64,000 nt of DNA from positions 1,550,001 to 1,614,000 of the forward strand of contig NZ_JARBWD010000001.1 in NCBI RefSeq assembly GCF_030140925.1. The letters are read 5' to 3'. The stretch is from Parerythrobacter aestuarii (GTDB lineage Bacteria; Pseudomonadota; Alphaproteobacteria; Sphingomonadales; Sphingomonadaceae). A program made the position numbers and the translations under genes. Positions within the stretch are counted from its first letter, which is position 1. Every line of letters starts with the position of its first letter. Positions 34,670 to 46,414 of the stretch are shown piece by piece. The notes beneath the pieces were generated by a model. The model had not been told where the DNA came from. It did no database searches and saw only the letters and a list, made by a program, of their open reading frames with translations.

Positions 34670-35794
34670 CTAGCCGAAGCGTGCGGGGCTGAACTGCTCC
34701 GGTGACAGATCGTAGCGCTCGAACTCATCCGGCCATTCAAGGCCGAACAACAGCGCCTCGGCGATATCGGCAAGGGCGGGGGAGGTTTGCAGGCCGAACC
34801 CGCCTTGCCCGGCGAACCAGAAGAACCCCGGAGCATCGGCCGCAAAGCCTACCACGGGGCGCTCATCCGGTGCGAAGCTGCGCAAGCCGGCCCAGCTGTG
34901 ATGGATGCGGCGGATTTCGAGGGTGGTGGCTTGCTCGACTCGGTGTGCGCCGGTGGCGATATCGATCTCCTCCGGCGCGGCATCGCAGGGTTCGCAAGGA
35001 GTTGCGTCCATCGGCGAAGCGAGAAGGCGACCGGTACCTTCAGGCAGCATGTAGAAGCCTTCGCCAACGGTCTTGGTAAAGGGCCAATGCGCGATATCTT
35101 CGCCTGCGGGTCCGTCGAACGAAATGACGGTCCGGCGGCGCGGCTCAAGGCCGATGGTGGCGACACCGGCCATGGCGGCTACGACATCCACCCATGCCCC
35201 GGCTGCATTGACGATCCGCTTGGCCATGTAGTTCTCGCCAGCCGTGCCGACGTTCCAGCCATCACCATCGCGCGCAACCGACAGTACCCTTGCATCGGCG
35301 ACCAGCTCCCCACCGCCCGCGCGAACGGCGCGCAGGTGCCCTTGAAGCATTGTGTCGGCATCCAGCTTCAGCGCGGCGCGGTCGAGCAGTGCGCCAGCTG
35401 CGGCCTCGCGCTTGAGGATCGGCACCAGAGCTTGTGCCTCGGCTGTTCCGATCCGCTCGAAGTCTGCAGCATAGCGTTGGTGCTGCGCTTCCAGTTCGTC
35501 CAGCGCGGCAAGCTGGCCGGCATCGGCGATATGTAGCGAAGGATGGACAGTACCAGCTGGAGGGCTGCCATCCTGCGGCACTTGCGCAAGCCGCGCCATG
35601 CTCAAAGCCGTCAGCGCCCGCACTACCTCGTCGCCGAGCCCGAAATGCGCATGCGCCACGCTGCGTCCGGAGGAGTGGTAGCCTGGTGCGCTCTCCGCCT
35701 CCAGCACGACCACCGAGCCATGCTGCACGCAGCGTGCTGCCAGTGACAGCCCGGCAATTCCGGCTCCGATCACGATGGTATCGACGGTGCGCAT
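34670..35794 (-). CDS. FAD-dependent oxidoreductase (D-amino-acid oxidase/glycine oxidase fold)
   Basis: The 374-residue protein starts with the dinucleotide motif 'TIVIGAGIAGLSLAARC', continues with 'SAPGYHSSGRSVAHAHFGLG', typical of DAO-family oxidases, and ends with 'GFFWFAGQGGFGLQTSPALA', the C-terminal flavin-contacting motif. It probably oxidises an amine or amino acid; the substrate is unknown. The start at 35794 puts the Rossmann motif at residue 5. It diverges from the reductase/epimerase gene and is convergent with gor. Confidence 0.88.
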   Translation of the reverse strand: MRTVDTIVIGAGIAGLSLAARCVQHGSVVVLEAESAPGYHSSGRSVAHAHFGLGDEVVRALTALSMARLAQVPQDGSPPAGTVHPSLHIADAGQLAALDELEAQHQRYAADFERIGTAEAQALVPILKREAAAGALLDRAALKLDADTMLQGHLRAVRAGGGELVADARVLSVARDGDGWNVGTAGENYMAKRIVNAAGAWVDVVAAMAGVATIGLEPRRRTVISFDGPAGEDIAHWPFTKTVGEGFYMLPEGTGRLLASPMDATPCEPCDAAPEEIDIATGAHRVEQATTLEIRRIHHSWAGLRSFAPDERPVVGFAADAPGFFWFAGQGGFGLQTSPALADIAEALLFGLEWPDEFERYDLSPEQFSPARFG

Positions 35795-35866
35795 GAGGAA
35801 GGGACTGACGCAATCCGTTGCGCGCTGCAACCATTCCTCTTACGCATGGCGCAAAGGAGAGAACCG

Positions 35867-36892
35867 ATGGTGGGCACGGTCCTGGTAACAGGTGGTACGG
35901 GATATATCGGCGGGGAACTGATCAAGCAGCTCCTCGCCAAGGGTTGGACCGTCCACACGACGGTACGCAACACAGCGAAGAGCGAAGCACGGCTGCGCGA
36001 ACGGTTCGGCCATCCGGATGATGACCTTCTGAAGATCTTCCAGGCCGAGTTGCTCAGCGATGACGGCTGGGCTGAAGCGGTCGCCGGATGCACTCATTTG
36101 GCGCATGTCGCTTCGCCGGTATCGGATACCGTGCCTGACGATGAAGATGAGCTGATCGTGCCGGCCCGCGAAGGCACGTTGCGCGCACTCCGCTTTGCCA
36201 AGCAGGCGGGCGTTACACGCTTCGTCCACACCAGCTCCATCGCGGCGGTCGCCTATGGCCGGGGCGAGATGGAATACACCGTCACTGAAGCGGACTGGAC
36301 CGACGTCAACTCGCCCGACACCACGGCTTACGCCAAGTCCAAGACCATCGCCGAACGCACTGCGCGCGATTGGATTGCGGCAGAGGGTAGCGGGATGGAA
36401 TATGTCTCGATCAATCCGGTGCTGGTGCTGGGCCCGGTCGACAGCGACGATTTCTCGGCCTCGGTCACGCCCGTTGTCATGCTGCTGACCGGCAAGGTGC
36501 CGATGGCACCCGACCTCGGCTTTGGCGTGGTCGACCTGCGCGACGTCGCCGACCTGCACGTGCGCTGCCTCGAAACGCCGGGCATCGATGGGGAACGGTT
36601 CATTGCCTCGGGCAAATTCATGAAGATGATCGAGATTGCCGATGTGATGCGCGCATGCCTGACGAGCGAGCAGGCGAAGAAGCTGCCCAAACGGACCATG
36701 CCCGGGTGGGTGGTGAAGCTCTTCATGCTGATCAACCCGCCGTTCCGCTCGGTGAAGAACGAGCTGGGCCGGGTGCGCCATTCGGATGCCAGCCATGCCG
36801 AGCAAGTGCTCGGCTGGAAAACCCGGGCCGAGGAAGAGAGCATCCTCGATTGCGCGCGCAGCCTGTTCGAACACGGTGTTGTCAAGCCCTGA
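35867..36892 (+). CDS. NAD(P)-dependent epimerase/reductase (extended SDR, dihydroflavonol-reductase-like)
   Basis: The 341-residue protein has the extended-SDR motif 'LVTGGTGYIGGELIKQLLAK', a 'FVHTSSIAAVAYG' substrate segment, and Y-A-K-S-K carrying the catalytic Tyr and Lys (Y-x-x-x-K). Features such as 'NSPDTTAYAKSKTIAERTA' point to the aldehyde/dihydroflavonol reductase subgroup. The substrate is unknown. The ATG at 35867 has AAGGAGAG seven bases upstream; an in-frame ATG at 35846 does not. Confidence 0.88.
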   Translation: MVGTVLVTGGTGYIGGELIKQLLAKGWTVHTTVRNTAKSEARLRERFGHPDDDLLKIFQAELLSDDGWAEAVAGCTHLAHVASPVSDTVPDDEDELIVPAREGTLRALRFAKQAGVTRFVHTSSIAAVAYGRGEMEYTVTEADWTDVNSPDTTAYAKSKTIAERTARDWIAAEGSGMEYVSINPVLVLGPVDSDDFSASVTPVVMLLTGKVPMAPDLGFGVVDLRDVADLHVRCLETPGIDGERFIASGKFMKMIEIADVMRACLTSEQAKKLPKRTMPGWVVKLFMLINPPFRSVKNELGRVRHSDASHAEQVLGWKTRAEEESILDCARSLFEHGVVKP

Positions 36893-36914
36893 ATCGACGC
36901 AAAACATCTAGCAA

Positions 36915-36924
36915 TTTACGTAAA
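36915..36924. promoter_or_regulatory. Palindrome TTTACGTAAA upstream of the DUF2975-XRE operon
   Basis: A perfect 10-bp palindrome stands in an AT-rich stretch (36900-36955) that should contain the promoter of the DUF2975-XRE pair. The XRE protein encoded in the operon could bind here to control its own expression; that is an inference from position only. Confidence 0.35.
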
Positions 36925-36968
36925 ACATAAAAAAGACATTGCGAATCGTATTGGCTGCTGTCATTGAA

Positions 36969-36988
36969 CCTCCAACACAGTTTGGAGG
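36969..36988 (+). promoter_or_regulatory. Hairpin hiding the ribosome-binding site of the DUF2975 gene
   Basis: CCTCCAA (36969-36975) is exactly complementary to TTGGAGG (36982-36988), with a six-base loop between them. The second arm contains the GGAGG Shine-Dalgarno that lies seven bases before the ATG at 36996. In the folded mRNA the ribosome site is fully paired, so translation should depend on opening a 7-bp stem. Confidence 0.7.
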
Positions 36989-36995
36989 AATCGAA

Positions 36996-37625
36996 ATGAC
37001 TGCAGTTTGGACGCGGCGCCTTGTGGATGCGTTGATCGTGTTGGTCGCGCTGGCGGCGCTGGGCGGGATCATCAAGGCCGGGGCCTCGATTGGCGAGGGC
37101 AAGTTCCACATGGTGAGCTATGCCGCATCAAGCGAGAATATCCGGATGGAGCATCTCGACAAGGAAGGGACGGCCTTCTGGCAGCTCCAGGAAGGAACGA
37201 TCAGGGTCGACAATTACACCTGGTTGCGGTTGTTGCGGGTCGCGCTCCAGTTTACCTTTGTCGGGCTTTTTGCTGCAGCGCTGTGGAACCTCCGAGGGTT
37301 CCTGAGCCGGATTGCCGAAGGCCATGTTTTCACCGACGAGAATATCGCTGCGCTGACACGGATTGGGCAAATCCTGCTCGTCGGCGTGGCTTTGTCGGTG
37401 GTTGGAACCATCTTCATCCAGCACGTGATCATCAACGCTATCCCGCCGGTTGACGGGCGGGTCATTCATAGTTCGATCAGCTGGCGTGTGCAGGGGGTCG
37501 AGAACATCTGGCTCGAGTATTCACCCCCGATCGAAGCGCTCGTTCTTTCATTGCTCGCCTTTTCGGCAGCCGGGGCATTTCGCGCAGGAAAGGCCTACCG
37601 CGAAGACAGCGAGAGCGTGGTCTGA
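36996..37625 (+). CDS. DUF2975 family membrane protein
   Basis: The 209-residue protein has four hydrophobic helices (about 10-28, 78-100, 125-150, 180-198) and the family motif 'EGHVFTDENIAALTRIGQIL' between helices two and three. DUF2975 proteins are almost always encoded next to a small XRE-type regulator, as here, and the pair is thought to act as a membrane-linked regulatory unit; no mechanism is established. Its ribosome site lies inside a perfect hairpin. The last base of its stop is the first base of the XRE gene. Confidence 0.85.
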   Translation: MTAVWTRRLVDALIVLVALAALGGIIKAGASIGEGKFHMVSYAASSENIRMEHLDKEGTAFWQLQEGTIRVDNYTWLRLLRVALQFTFVGLFAAALWNLRGFLSRIAEGHVFTDENIAALTRIGQILLVGVALSVVGTIFIQHVIINAIPPVDGRVIHSSISWRVQGVENIWLEYSPPIEALVLSLLAFSAAGAFRAGKAYREDSESVV

Positions 37626-37852
37626 TGGCGATCATCACCAATCTCGATGTGATGATGGCGAAACGGAAGGTCAGCTTGAAAGAGCTGGCTGACCGCATCG
37701 GCATTTCCAATACCAACCTGTCGCTGCTCAAGACCGGCAAGGTGCAGGGCGTGCGCTATCGCACGCTCGATGCGCTGTGCCGCGAACTCGACTGCCAACC
37801 GGGAGACATTCTCGAATTCCGCCCGGACGATGGCGACGAGGCAGCTGACTAG
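37625..37852 (+). CDS. XRE/Cro-type helix-turn-helix regulator (DUF2975 partner)
   Basis: The 75-residue protein is almost only an HTH domain: 'KVSLKELADRIGISNTNLSL' followed by 'LDALCRELDCQPGDILEF', the compact YozG-type Cro/CI regulator that accompanies DUF2975 proteins. It probably represses its own operon and may be antagonised by the membrane partner (inference). The start overlaps the upstream stop by one base (TGATG), indicating coupled translation. Confidence 0.92.
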   Translation: MAIITNLDVMMAKRKVSLKELADRIGISNTNLSLLKTGKVQGVRYRTLDALCRELDCQPGDILEFRPDDGDEAAD

Positions 37853-37923
37853 CAATGAGAGGCGATTGACGCGCGCGCTCAGGCATGGCTAGGCGGTTAT
37901 CAACTGGTCGAACGGGAGAGTGC

Positions 37924-39456
37924 ATGTCCGCCAATATCGCTGAAATGGAACGTCGCCGAGCAGCCTCGAAGATGGGCGGGGGCGAGAAGCGCATTGCCGC
38001 GCAGCATGCCAAGGGCAAGCTGACCGCGCGCGAGCGGCTCGACGTGCTGCTGGACGAAGGCTCGTTCGAAGAGCTCGACACCTATGTCGAGCATGACTGC
38101 ACCGATTTCGGCATGGAGACACAGAAGATCCCGGGCGACGGCGTCGTCACCGGATCGGGCACCATCAACGGCCGACTGGTCTATGTCTTTTCGCAGGATT
38201 TTACCGTGTTCGGCGGCTCGCTGTCGAAGCGCCATGCGGAGAAGATCTGCAAGGTGATGGACACCGCGATGAAGGTGGGCGCGCCGGTGATCGGCCTCAA
38301 CGATTCTGGCGGCGCGCGTATCCAGGAAGGTGTCGCCTCATTGGGCGGCTATGCCGAGGTATTCCAGCGCAATGTGCTGGCCAGCGGCGTGGTGCCGCAG
38401 ATCAGCCTCATCATGGGGCCATGCGCGGGCGGGGCGGTCTATTCCCCGGCGATGACCGACTTCATCTTCATGGTGAAAGACAGCTCCTACATGTTCGTCA
38501 CCGGGCCGGACGTAGTGAAGACCGTCACCAACGAGACCGTGACGCAGGAAGAGCTGGGCGGGGCGATCACGCACACCACCAAGACCAGCGTCGCCGATAT
38601 CGCCTTCGAGAACGATCTCGAGGTTCTGCTGGCGACGCGCAATTTCTTCGATTTCCTGCCGCTGTCGAACCGAGAGACCGTGCCCGAGCGGCCCACCGCC
38701 GACCCGTTCGACCGCGAGGAAGAGAGCCTCGACACGCTGATCCCGGCCAATGCCAACCAGCCCTATGACATGCACGAAGTGATCCGGAAGGTGCTCGACG
38801 AAGGCGACTTCTTCGAAATCCAGCCGGCCCATGCGGGCAATATCCTGTGCGGCTTCGGCCGGGTCGAGGGGCGCACCGTGGGCGTGGTCGCCAACCAGCC
38901 AATGGTGCTGGCGGGCGTGCTCGATATCAACAGTAGCAAGAAAGCCGCGCGCTTCGTGCGCTTCTGCGATGCGTTCGAGATCCCGATCCTGACCTTCGTC
39001 GATGTCCCCGGCTTCCTCCCCGGCACCGACCAGGAGCACAACGGCATCATCAAGCACGGCGCGAAGTTGCTGTTCGCCTATGCCGAAGCCACCGTGCCCA
39101 AGATCACCGTGATTACCCGCAAGGCCTATGGCGGGGCTTACGACGTGATGGCGAGCAAGCACTTGCGCGGGGACTTGAACTACGCCTGGCCGACCGCCGA
39201 AATCGCCGTGATGGGTGCGAAGGGCGCGGTGGAGATCATCTTCCGCCAAGACCGCGACGATCCCGACAAGATCGCCGAGAAAACGAAGGAATACGAAGAC
39301 CGCTTCGCCAACCCCTTCGTGGCGGCCCAGCGCGGCTATATCGACGAGGTGATCTACCCGCATTCGACCCGCAAGCGGATCGCGGTGGGGCTCAGGAAGC
39401 TAAGGACGAAGCAGCTTGAGAACCCGTGGAAGAAGCATGATAATATTCCGCTATGA
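37924..39456 (+). CDS. pccB: Propionyl-CoA carboxylase beta subunit
   Basis: The 510-residue carboxyltransferase subunit has the acyl-CoA carboxylase beta pattern: '[20 protein letters not shown]', '[20 protein letters not shown]', '[16 protein letters not shown]', '[20 protein letters not shown]' and '[16 protein letters not shown]'. It transfers the carboxyl from biotin on PccA to propionyl-CoA, giving (S)-methylmalonyl-CoA. The ATG at 37924 follows GGGAGAG; an in-frame ATG at 37885 is unlikely. It opens the propionate region, with the alpha subunit encoded 7 kb downstream. Its stop overlaps the next start (ATGA). Confidence 0.95.
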   Translation: MSANIAEMERRRAASKMGGGEKRIAAQHAKGKLTARERLDVLLDEGSFEELDTYVEHDCTDFGMETQKIPGDGVVTGSGTINGRLVYVFSQDFTVFGGSLSKRHAEKICKVMDTAMKVGAPVIGLNDSGGARIQEGVASLGGYAEVFQRNVLASGVVPQISLIMGPCAGGAVYSPAMTDFIFMVKDSSYMFVTGPDVVKTVTNETVTQEELGGAITHTTKTSVADIAFENDLEVLLATRNFFDFLPLSNRETVPERPTADPFDREEESLDTLIPANANQPYDMHEVIRKVLDEGDFFEIQPAHAGNILCGFGRVEGRTVGVVANQPMVLAGVLDINSSKKAARFVRFCDAFEIPILTFVDVPGFLPGTDQEHNGIIKHGAKLLFAYAEATVPKITVITRKAYGGAYDVMASKHLRGDLNYAWPTAEIAVMGAKGAVEIIFRQDRDDPDKIAEKTKEYEDRFANPFVAAQRGYIDEVIYPHSTRKRIAVGLRKLRTKQLENPWKKHDNIPL

Positions 39457-39872
39457 ACTTGTTGCGGAAATGGAGATTGTTCCGGCGTCTTAAGAACGAA
39501 GCCAAAAATTGCCCCGGCGGCTGGGTCTATGAGATCGACTGGGACTATGGCGACGACTACGTTCCACCCGAAGCGATTGTTGCCGGATTGGAGGTTGGTG
39601 CGAACGGGGAGCTTACTGGCATACGCAAGGAAAATCCCAACTATCGGGCAGTGATCCGACCAACGCGAAAGCCGAGAGACTATATGGAACGCTGCTTGAA
39701 GGGCGCATCGCATCTGCGGCAGAAGTGGGTTGTCGAAATTGACCCTGCGTTCGACGATCTGTTTCCTGACGTTCCCGAAGAGGGGCAAACTGGCAGCTGG
39801 TTCGTGGGAAGATCAGGGCGATTCACAGGAGAATTTCGTCCCAATCCACATTACAAAGGCGATTTGAAATGA
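39453..39872 (+). CDS. Unknown protein wedged between pccB and the epimerase gene
   Basis: The 139-residue soluble protein has a basic N-terminus ('[17 protein letters not shown]') and an aromatic, acidic middle ('[17 protein letters not shown]'). No domain is recognised. It overlaps pccB by four bases at its start and the methylmalonyl-CoA epimerase gene by four bases at its end, so it is embedded in the operon by translational coupling. Its base composition is more AT-rich than both neighbours. A role linked to propionate metabolism cannot be inferred. Confidence 0.6.
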   Translation: MNLLRKWRLFRRLKNEAKNCPGGWVYEIDWDYGDDYVPPEAIVAGLEVGANGELTGIRKENPNYRAVIRPTRKPRDYMERCLKGASHLRQKWVVEIDPAFDDLFPDVPEEGQTGSWFVGRSGRFTGEFRPNPHYKGDLK

Positions 39873-40318
39873 AACTCGGCCGTCTCAACCATATCGGTGT
39901 CGCCACGCCTTCGATCGAGGAATCGATCCGCTATTACCGTGAGGTGATGGGCGCGACTTCGTTCCACAAACCGTTCGATCTCGAGGCGCAGGGAGTTAAG
40001 GTCTGCTTCGTCGATACGCCCGGTGAGGATGGCACCCACGGCACGCAAATCGAGCTGATCGAGCCGCTTGGGCCGGACAGCCCGATCGCCAGCTTCCTCG
40101 AGAAGAACCCTTCGGGCGGGCAGCACCATCTCTGCTACGAGGTCGAGGACATCGAAGATGCGCGCAAGTGGTTCGAGGACATGGGCAAGCGTATCCTCGG
40201 CCCGACCCGCATCGGCGCACATGGCACGCCGATCTTCTTCCTCCACCCCAAGGACATGATGGGCCAACTGACCGAGATCATGGAAACGCCCAAGGAAGGC
40301 AGCCACTGGTCAAATTGA
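39869..40318 (+). CDS. mce: Methylmalonyl-CoA epimerase
   Basis: The 149-residue vicinal-oxygen-chelate protein has the metal-binding histidine in 'GRLNHIGVATPSIEES', the middle histidine in 'GGQHHLCYEVEDIE' and the acidic ligand in 'QLTEIME'. It converts (S)- to (R)-methylmalonyl-CoA, the step between the carboxylase and the mutase encoded in the same region. The start overlaps the previous gene by four bases. The gene is followed by a paired-hairpin repeat. Confidence 0.94.
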   Translation: MKLGRLNHIGVATPSIEESIRYYREVMGATSFHKPFDLEAQGVKVCFVDTPGEDGTHGTQIELIEPLGPDSPIASFLEKNPSGGQHHLCYEVEDIEDARKWFEDMGKRILGPTRIGAHGTPIFFLHPKDMMGQLTEIMETPKEGSHWSN

Positions 40319-40341
40319 AGACCTACCCCGCCAATCTCGTC

Positions 40342-40416
40342 ATCCCCGCGCAGGCGGGGATCCAGATACGGTATCGATTGGCGAGAGGTCGGTTGGGCCC
40401 CTGCCATCGCAGGGGC
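40342..40416. repeat. Paired-hairpin intergenic repeat, copy 4
   Basis: ATCCCCGC-gcag-GCGGGGAT is at 40342-40361 and GCCCCTGC-catc-GCAGGGGC at 40397-40416, two 8-bp stems with tetraloops. A further small hairpin, CAGGGT-tgcc-ACCCTG, follows at 40461-40476. The element fills the gap between the epimerase gene and the enoyl-CoA hydratase gene and could limit read-through between the two halves of the propionate region. Confidence 0.8.
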
Positions 40417-40530
40417 GACGGAAGTTCTTTGCGGCATTGTACCTAGGCCCTCCAGTTTCACAGGGTTGCCACCCTGCGCCATCCGCGCCACAGACGGTTG
40501 CGAAACGAGACTTGTAGGGAGAGAGAACGC

Positions 40531-41316
40531 GTGAGCTACGAAACCATCATCGTCGAGCGGGACGGCCCGCTGATGACCATCACCCTCAACCGCCCCGACC
40601 GGCTCAACGCCATGCCTCCGCAGATGGCGGACGAGATCGGCGCGGCGTTCTATGACCTGCGCGATGCGCGCGCGGTGCTGATCACCGGGGCGGGCAAGGG
40701 CTTCTGCTCGGGCGCGGACCTTTCCGCACGCGGCGAACGTAGCGCGCTGGAGATGAAGGGCGGCAGCCACCTGGCGCTGCAGAACCACTATAACCCCGCC
40801 GTCAGCCAGGTGCTGCGCGCGCCGGTGCCGGTGGTCTGCGCGGTCAATGGGCCGGCGGCGGGGGTCGGCTGCTCGCTCGCGCTGGCGGCGGACTTCACCC
40901 TTGCCGGACGCTCTGCGTATTTCCTGCAAGCCTTCGTCAATATCGGCCTCGTGCCCGATGGCGGCTCGACCTGGCTGCTGACCCGCGCCATTGGCCGTGC
41001 CCGCGCCACCCGCATGATGATGCTGGGCGAGAAGATCGGCGCCGAGCAGGCCGAGGATTGGGGCCTGATCTACAAGGCGGTCGACAATGACGGGCTGCTG
41101 GCCGAAGCCCGCGAACTGGCGCTGAAGCTTGCCAATGGCCCGACCGTGGCGCTGCGCACCATGAAGCAGAACATCGCACTCGCCACCGACGGCTCGCTGC
41201 AGCAGGTCCTGCTGGCAGAGGCCGAGGGCCAGCGGCTCGCCGGCGCCACGGCTGATGCGCGCGAAGGCGGCATGGCCTTCCTCGAAAAGCGCAAGGCCGA
41301 GTTCAAGGGCGCCTGA
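40531..41316 (+). CDS. Enoyl-CoA hydratase/isomerase family protein
   Basis: The 261-residue crotonase-fold protein has 'TLNRPDRLNAMPPQMADEIG', the oxyanion-hole segment 'GKGFCSGADLSARG' and 'GPAAGVGCSLALAADFTLA', then 'IGLVPDGGSTWLL' with an acidic residue in the usual second catalytic region. It probably hydrates or isomerises an enoyl-CoA from fatty- or branched-acid breakdown that feeds propionyl-CoA. The start is GTG at 40531 after AGGGAGAGAG. It overlaps the next start by one base (TGATG). Confidence 0.9.
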   Translation: MSYETIIVERDGPLMTITLNRPDRLNAMPPQMADEIGAAFYDLRDARAVLITGAGKGFCSGADLSARGERSALEMKGGSHLALQNHYNPAVSQVLRAPVPVVCAVNGPAAGVGCSLALAADFTLAGRSAYFLQAFVNIGLVPDGGSTWLLTRAIGRARATRMMMLGEKIGAEQAEDWGLIYKAVDNDGLLAEARELALKLANGPTVALRTMKQNIALATDGSLQQVLLAEAEGQRLAGATADAREGGMAFLEKRKAEFKGA

Positions 41317-41927
41317 TGCTGTTCTACGACAGCCCGAACCCGGCGCCCAATCCGCGCCGGGTGCGCATCTTCGCCGCCGAGAAAGGCATCGGACTCCCGA
41401 GCCGCGAGATTTCGATCCCCGCGCGCGAGCAGAAATCCGAGGAGTTCCTCAAGATCAACCCGCGCGGGCAGACCCCGGCGCTGGAAACCGACGATGGCGA
41501 GGTGGTCACGGAGAGCGTGGCGATCTGCCGCTATCTCGAGGCGCTGCATCCCGATCCGCCGATGTTCGGGACCACGCCGCTCGAAATCGCGCATGTCGAG
41601 CAATGGTGCCGCCGGGTCGAGATGATCCTGATGGCACCGATTGGCGCGGTCTGGGTCCACACCCATGCCTTCACGGCGAAGCTACCGGGCCGCAACGAGG
41701 AATGGGGCGAGACCAACCGTCCGCGCGTGGAGGAGGCGTTCCGTTTCTTCGACGCCTCGCTGGAAGGGAGTGAGTTTCTCGCCACGGACAGCTATACGCT
41801 GGCGGACATTTTGCTCCTCACCACGATGGATTTTGCCGGGTTCGTGGGTTGCGGAGCGCCGGACAATTGTGCAGCGCTTCATGCGTGGCACGAACGTGTA
41901 AGCGCAAGGCCCAGCGCCAGCGCCTGA
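41316..41927 (+). CDS. Glutathione S-transferase family protein
   Basis: The 203-residue protein has a thioredoxin-like N-terminal domain ('[20 protein letters not shown]') with '[20 protein letters not shown]', the glutathione-binding cis-Pro and E-S region, and an all-helical C-terminal domain ending with '[19 protein letters not shown]'. The substrate is unknown. It sits between enoyl-CoA hydratase and methylmalonyl-CoA mutase with minimal gaps, so it is co-transcribed with them. Confidence 0.9.
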   Translation: MLFYDSPNPAPNPRRVRIFAAEKGIGLPSREISIPAREQKSEEFLKINPRGQTPALETDDGEVVTESVAICRYLEALHPDPPMFGTTPLEIAHVEQWCRRVEMILMAPIGAVWVHTHAFTAKLPGRNEEWGETNRPRVEEAFRFFDASLEGSEFLATDSYTLADILLLTTMDFAGFVGCGAPDNCAALHAWHERVSARPSASA

Positions 41928-41937
41928 AGGACCGAGA

Positions 41938-44166
<2,229 letters not shown>

Positions 44167-44170
44167 ACTG

Positions 44171-44374
44171 ATGCTGTTTGATCACTGCTCGAAGTTCATC
44201 AAGGGTATCCTTCTGGCTATCCCAAATATCCCTTTGCTCTTGCTTTGGTTCAGTGAGCGAACCGCGACAGAGAAAATCGTCGGCACTCTTATCTGGCTCG
44301 TAGTCATCGTTGCTCTCGCCGTCGTAATCACAATATGGCGAGCCCGACGCTATAACGGAGGCATTCCGCGTTGA
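44171..44374 (+). CDS. Small two-helix membrane protein
   Basis: The 67-residue protein has two hydrophobic segments (about 11-26 and 35-55) and a basic C-terminus. It starts four bases after the mutase stop and overlaps bioB by four bases (TTGA), so it is part of the operon. It is AT-richer than its neighbours and matches no family I know. Coding status is supported by the overlap arrangement and the positive-charge distribution around the helices. Confidence 0.5.
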   Translation: MLFDHCSKFIKGILLAIPNIPLLLLWFSERTATEKIVGTLIWLVVIVALAVVITIWRARRYNGGIPR

Positions 44375-45381
44375 CCCAAATCCGCACCGACTGGACCCGC
44401 GCCGAAATCGCGGCCCTTTTCGATCTCCCGTTCACCGAACTGCTGTTCCAGGCCGCTACGGTTCACCGTGAGTACCACCCGCCCGAGCAGGTGCAGCTCT
44501 GCACGCTGCTCTCGATCAAGACCGGCGGGTGTCCGGAGGATTGCGGCTATTGCTCGCAGTCGGTGCATGCCGAAAGCGGCGTCGAAGCGACCAAGCTGAT
44601 GGATGTGCAGGCTGTGCTTCAGCGCGCGGCGCAGGCCAAGGATGCGGGCAGCCAGCGCTTCTGCATGGGCGCGGCGTGGCGCAATCCAAAGGACCGGGAC
44701 ATGCCCGCCATCGTCGAGATCGTGAAGGGCGTGCGCGATATGGGGCTGGAGACCTGCATGACGCTGGGCATGCTGACGCCGCAGCAATCGGCGCAGCTGG
44801 CCGAGGCGGGGCTCGACTATTACAACCACAATATCGACAGCAGCCCGGAATATTACGAGCGGATCATCTCGACCCGCTCGATGAAGGAGCGGCTCGATAC
44901 GCTGCAGAATGTCCGCGATGCCGGGATCAATGTCTGCAGCGGCGGCATTATCGGCATGGGCGAAACGCGCGAGGACCGTGTTGGCTTTGTCCACACGCTG
45001 GCAACGCTGGAGCAGCATCCCGAAAGCGTGCCGGTCAATGCGCTGGTGCCGATCAAGGGCACGGTGCTGGGCGACATGCTGGCCGACACGCCGCTGGCGA
45101 AGATTGACGACATCGAATTCGTCCGCACCGTTGCGGTGGCGCGGATCTGTATGCCCAAGAGCATGGTTCGCCTGAGCGCCGGGCGCGAGAGCATGAGCGA
45201 AGCAACGCAGGCGCTGTGCTTCCTCGCCGGCGCGAACTCGATATTCACGGGAGACAAGCTGCTGACCGCGCCCAATGCCGGCGACGACAGCGATGCTGCG
45301 TTGTTTGCCAAGCTAGGGCTGACGGCGCTGCAGGGCGAGGAACCTATGCGGGCCGAGAGATCGACGGTGCCAGCGGAATGA
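44371..45381 (+). CDS. bioB: Biotin synthase
   Basis: The 336-residue radical-SAM enzyme has the cluster motif [11 protein letters not shown], with '[18 protein letters not shown]', '[16 protein letters not shown]', '[15 protein letters not shown]' and '[20 protein letters not shown]', covering the second-cluster cysteines and arginine. It inserts sulfur into dethiobiotin. The start is TTG at 44371 with GGAGG ten bases upstream. No other bio gene is in the window; its place among pcc genes suggests supply of biotin to the propionyl-CoA carboxylase. Confidence 0.95.
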   Translation: MTQIRTDWTRAEIAALFDLPFTELLFQAATVHREYHPPEQVQLCTLLSIKTGGCPEDCGYCSQSVHAESGVEATKLMDVQAVLQRAAQAKDAGSQRFCMGAAWRNPKDRDMPAIVEIVKGVRDMGLETCMTLGMLTPQQSAQLAEAGLDYYNHNIDSSPEYYERIISTRSMKERLDTLQNVRDAGINVCSGGIIGMGETREDRVGFVHTLATLEQHPESVPVNALVPIKGTVLGDMLADTPLAKIDDIEFVRTVAVARICMPKSMVRLSAGRESMSEATQALCFLAGANSIFTGDKLLTAPNAGDDSDAALFAKLGLTALQGEEPMRAERSTVPAE

Positions 45382-45620
45382 GTAAACGCCCGATCCTCAC
45401 CAGCGTTGCCTACTGGTTGGTTGTGCTTGGAATTGTTCTCTACAACTTTTTCGACTGCGGCATCGGGGCGGGCTGGGATGAAGAGAGCCATCAGATGATT
45501 GTCGACTGCCACGCCGGGGCGGAGATCACCAACCAGGCGGTCGTGACAGTGGCGATCATTGTCTACTCAATCTGGTGTGTCGTCACGATCAAGCGTTTTC
45601 GCCGCGAGCAGGATGCGTGA
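45378..45620 (+). CDS. Small membrane protein of unknown function
   Basis: The 80-residue protein has two hydrophobic helices (about 9-25 and 52-70) separated by a loop with two cysteines, and a basic C-terminal end (K-R-F-R-R-E-Q). Its ATG overlaps the bioB stop by four bases, and its stop overlaps the GTG of the next gene by four bases. No family is recognised; it is included because it sits in a continuous chain of coupled genes. Confidence 0.55.
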   Translation: MSKRPILTSVAYWLVVLGIVLYNFFDCGIGAGWDEESHQMIVDCHAGAEITNQAVVTVAIIVYSIWCVVTIKRFRREQDA

Positions 45621-46414
45621 CGCTCGGCTTTTCTGTCCCCGAACTGCTCCCACACGCCCGCAATGGCGAAAAGCTCAAGATCGGCCTGCGCGCGCTGGGC
45701 GAGGATGAGTGGCTCCAGCCGCAACCCGACCTTGCAACCAGGGCGTCTGCTTTCGATACCCGTCCCGAAGCCGTCCAATTGACCGAGGAATCCGAGACAC
45801 CCGGCGTAGAACTTGCCGAAATGCTTGGCCTTTCCGGCGGCTTGCCCGAAGCTGCTCGGGCGCACTGGGAGGATATGTGCCTCCTGACCCGTCAGCCCGA
45901 TGAGGATTTCTACCGCCTGATTGGCGCCGCCGTTGGTTTCCCCACTGACTGGCGGGTAGAGGACAAGATGGGCCTGCCGCTCGCCGCGATGCACGCCCCG
46001 ATCCACGGCTATGCCGAGCAGCTAGCCACCGGTGTCGATCGCTTCATGGCCAAGCTCAAACCGGGTGCGCTCTACGGCCGCAGTAACTGGTTCGTGGTCG
46101 ACAGCGGGAACCTGTGCCACTTGCCGGGCGAGCGAGAATTGTTCGCCGGTGTGACTGCGGCGAACGCCGGAGAGCGCCTCTTCGCTCGCTGCGAACGACA
46201 GACCCTGCGCCGCTTGCCGCGAACCGGCGCAATCCTGTTCACCATCGGTGTCTATGTCGAGCCGCTCGGCAAACTGCGTGGAGATAGTGTCCAGTGGCTC
46301 GCCGAAGCCGTGAAGGCCATCCCGCCCGGGGAACGCGAACGGCGCGGGATAGGGGCTTACCTTCCAGCTCTGATAGGCTATGCGAACCGGCGAAGAGAGG
46401 AATTGACGGACTGA
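45617..46414 (+). CDS. DUF3445 / haem-dependent oxidative N-demethylase-like protein
   Basis: The 265-residue protein has the DUF3445 pattern: 'VGFPTDWRVEDKMGLPLAAM', 'HAPIHGYAEQLATGVDRF', 'GRSNWFVVDSG', then 'CERQTLRRLPRTGAILFTIG'. The family includes a haem-containing oxidative N-demethylase subunit, but most members have no tested activity. The start is GTG at 45617, overlapping the upstream stop by four bases, and its stop overlaps the pccA start by one base. Its position between bioB and pccA is unexplained. Confidence 0.82.
   Translation: MTLGFSVPELLPHARNGEKLKIGLRALGEDEWLQPQPDLATRASAFDTRPEAVQLTEESETPGVELAEMLGLSGGLPEAARAHWEDMCLLTRQPDEDFYRLIGAAVGFPTDWRVEDKMGLPLAAMHAPIHGYAEQLATGVDRFMAKLKPGALYGRSNWFVVDSGNLCHLPGERELFAGVTAANAGERLFARCERQTLRRLPRTGAILFTIGVYVEPLGKLRGDSVQWLAEAVKAIPPGERERRGIGAYLPALIGYANRRREELTD

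Noticed and set aside
33261..40500. A 13-base word CCACAGACGGTTG shared by 33261 and 40488
   Set aside because: Flanks agree only partly, and both are in short intergenic regions; it may be a fragment of another repeat, but two copies are too few to call a family.
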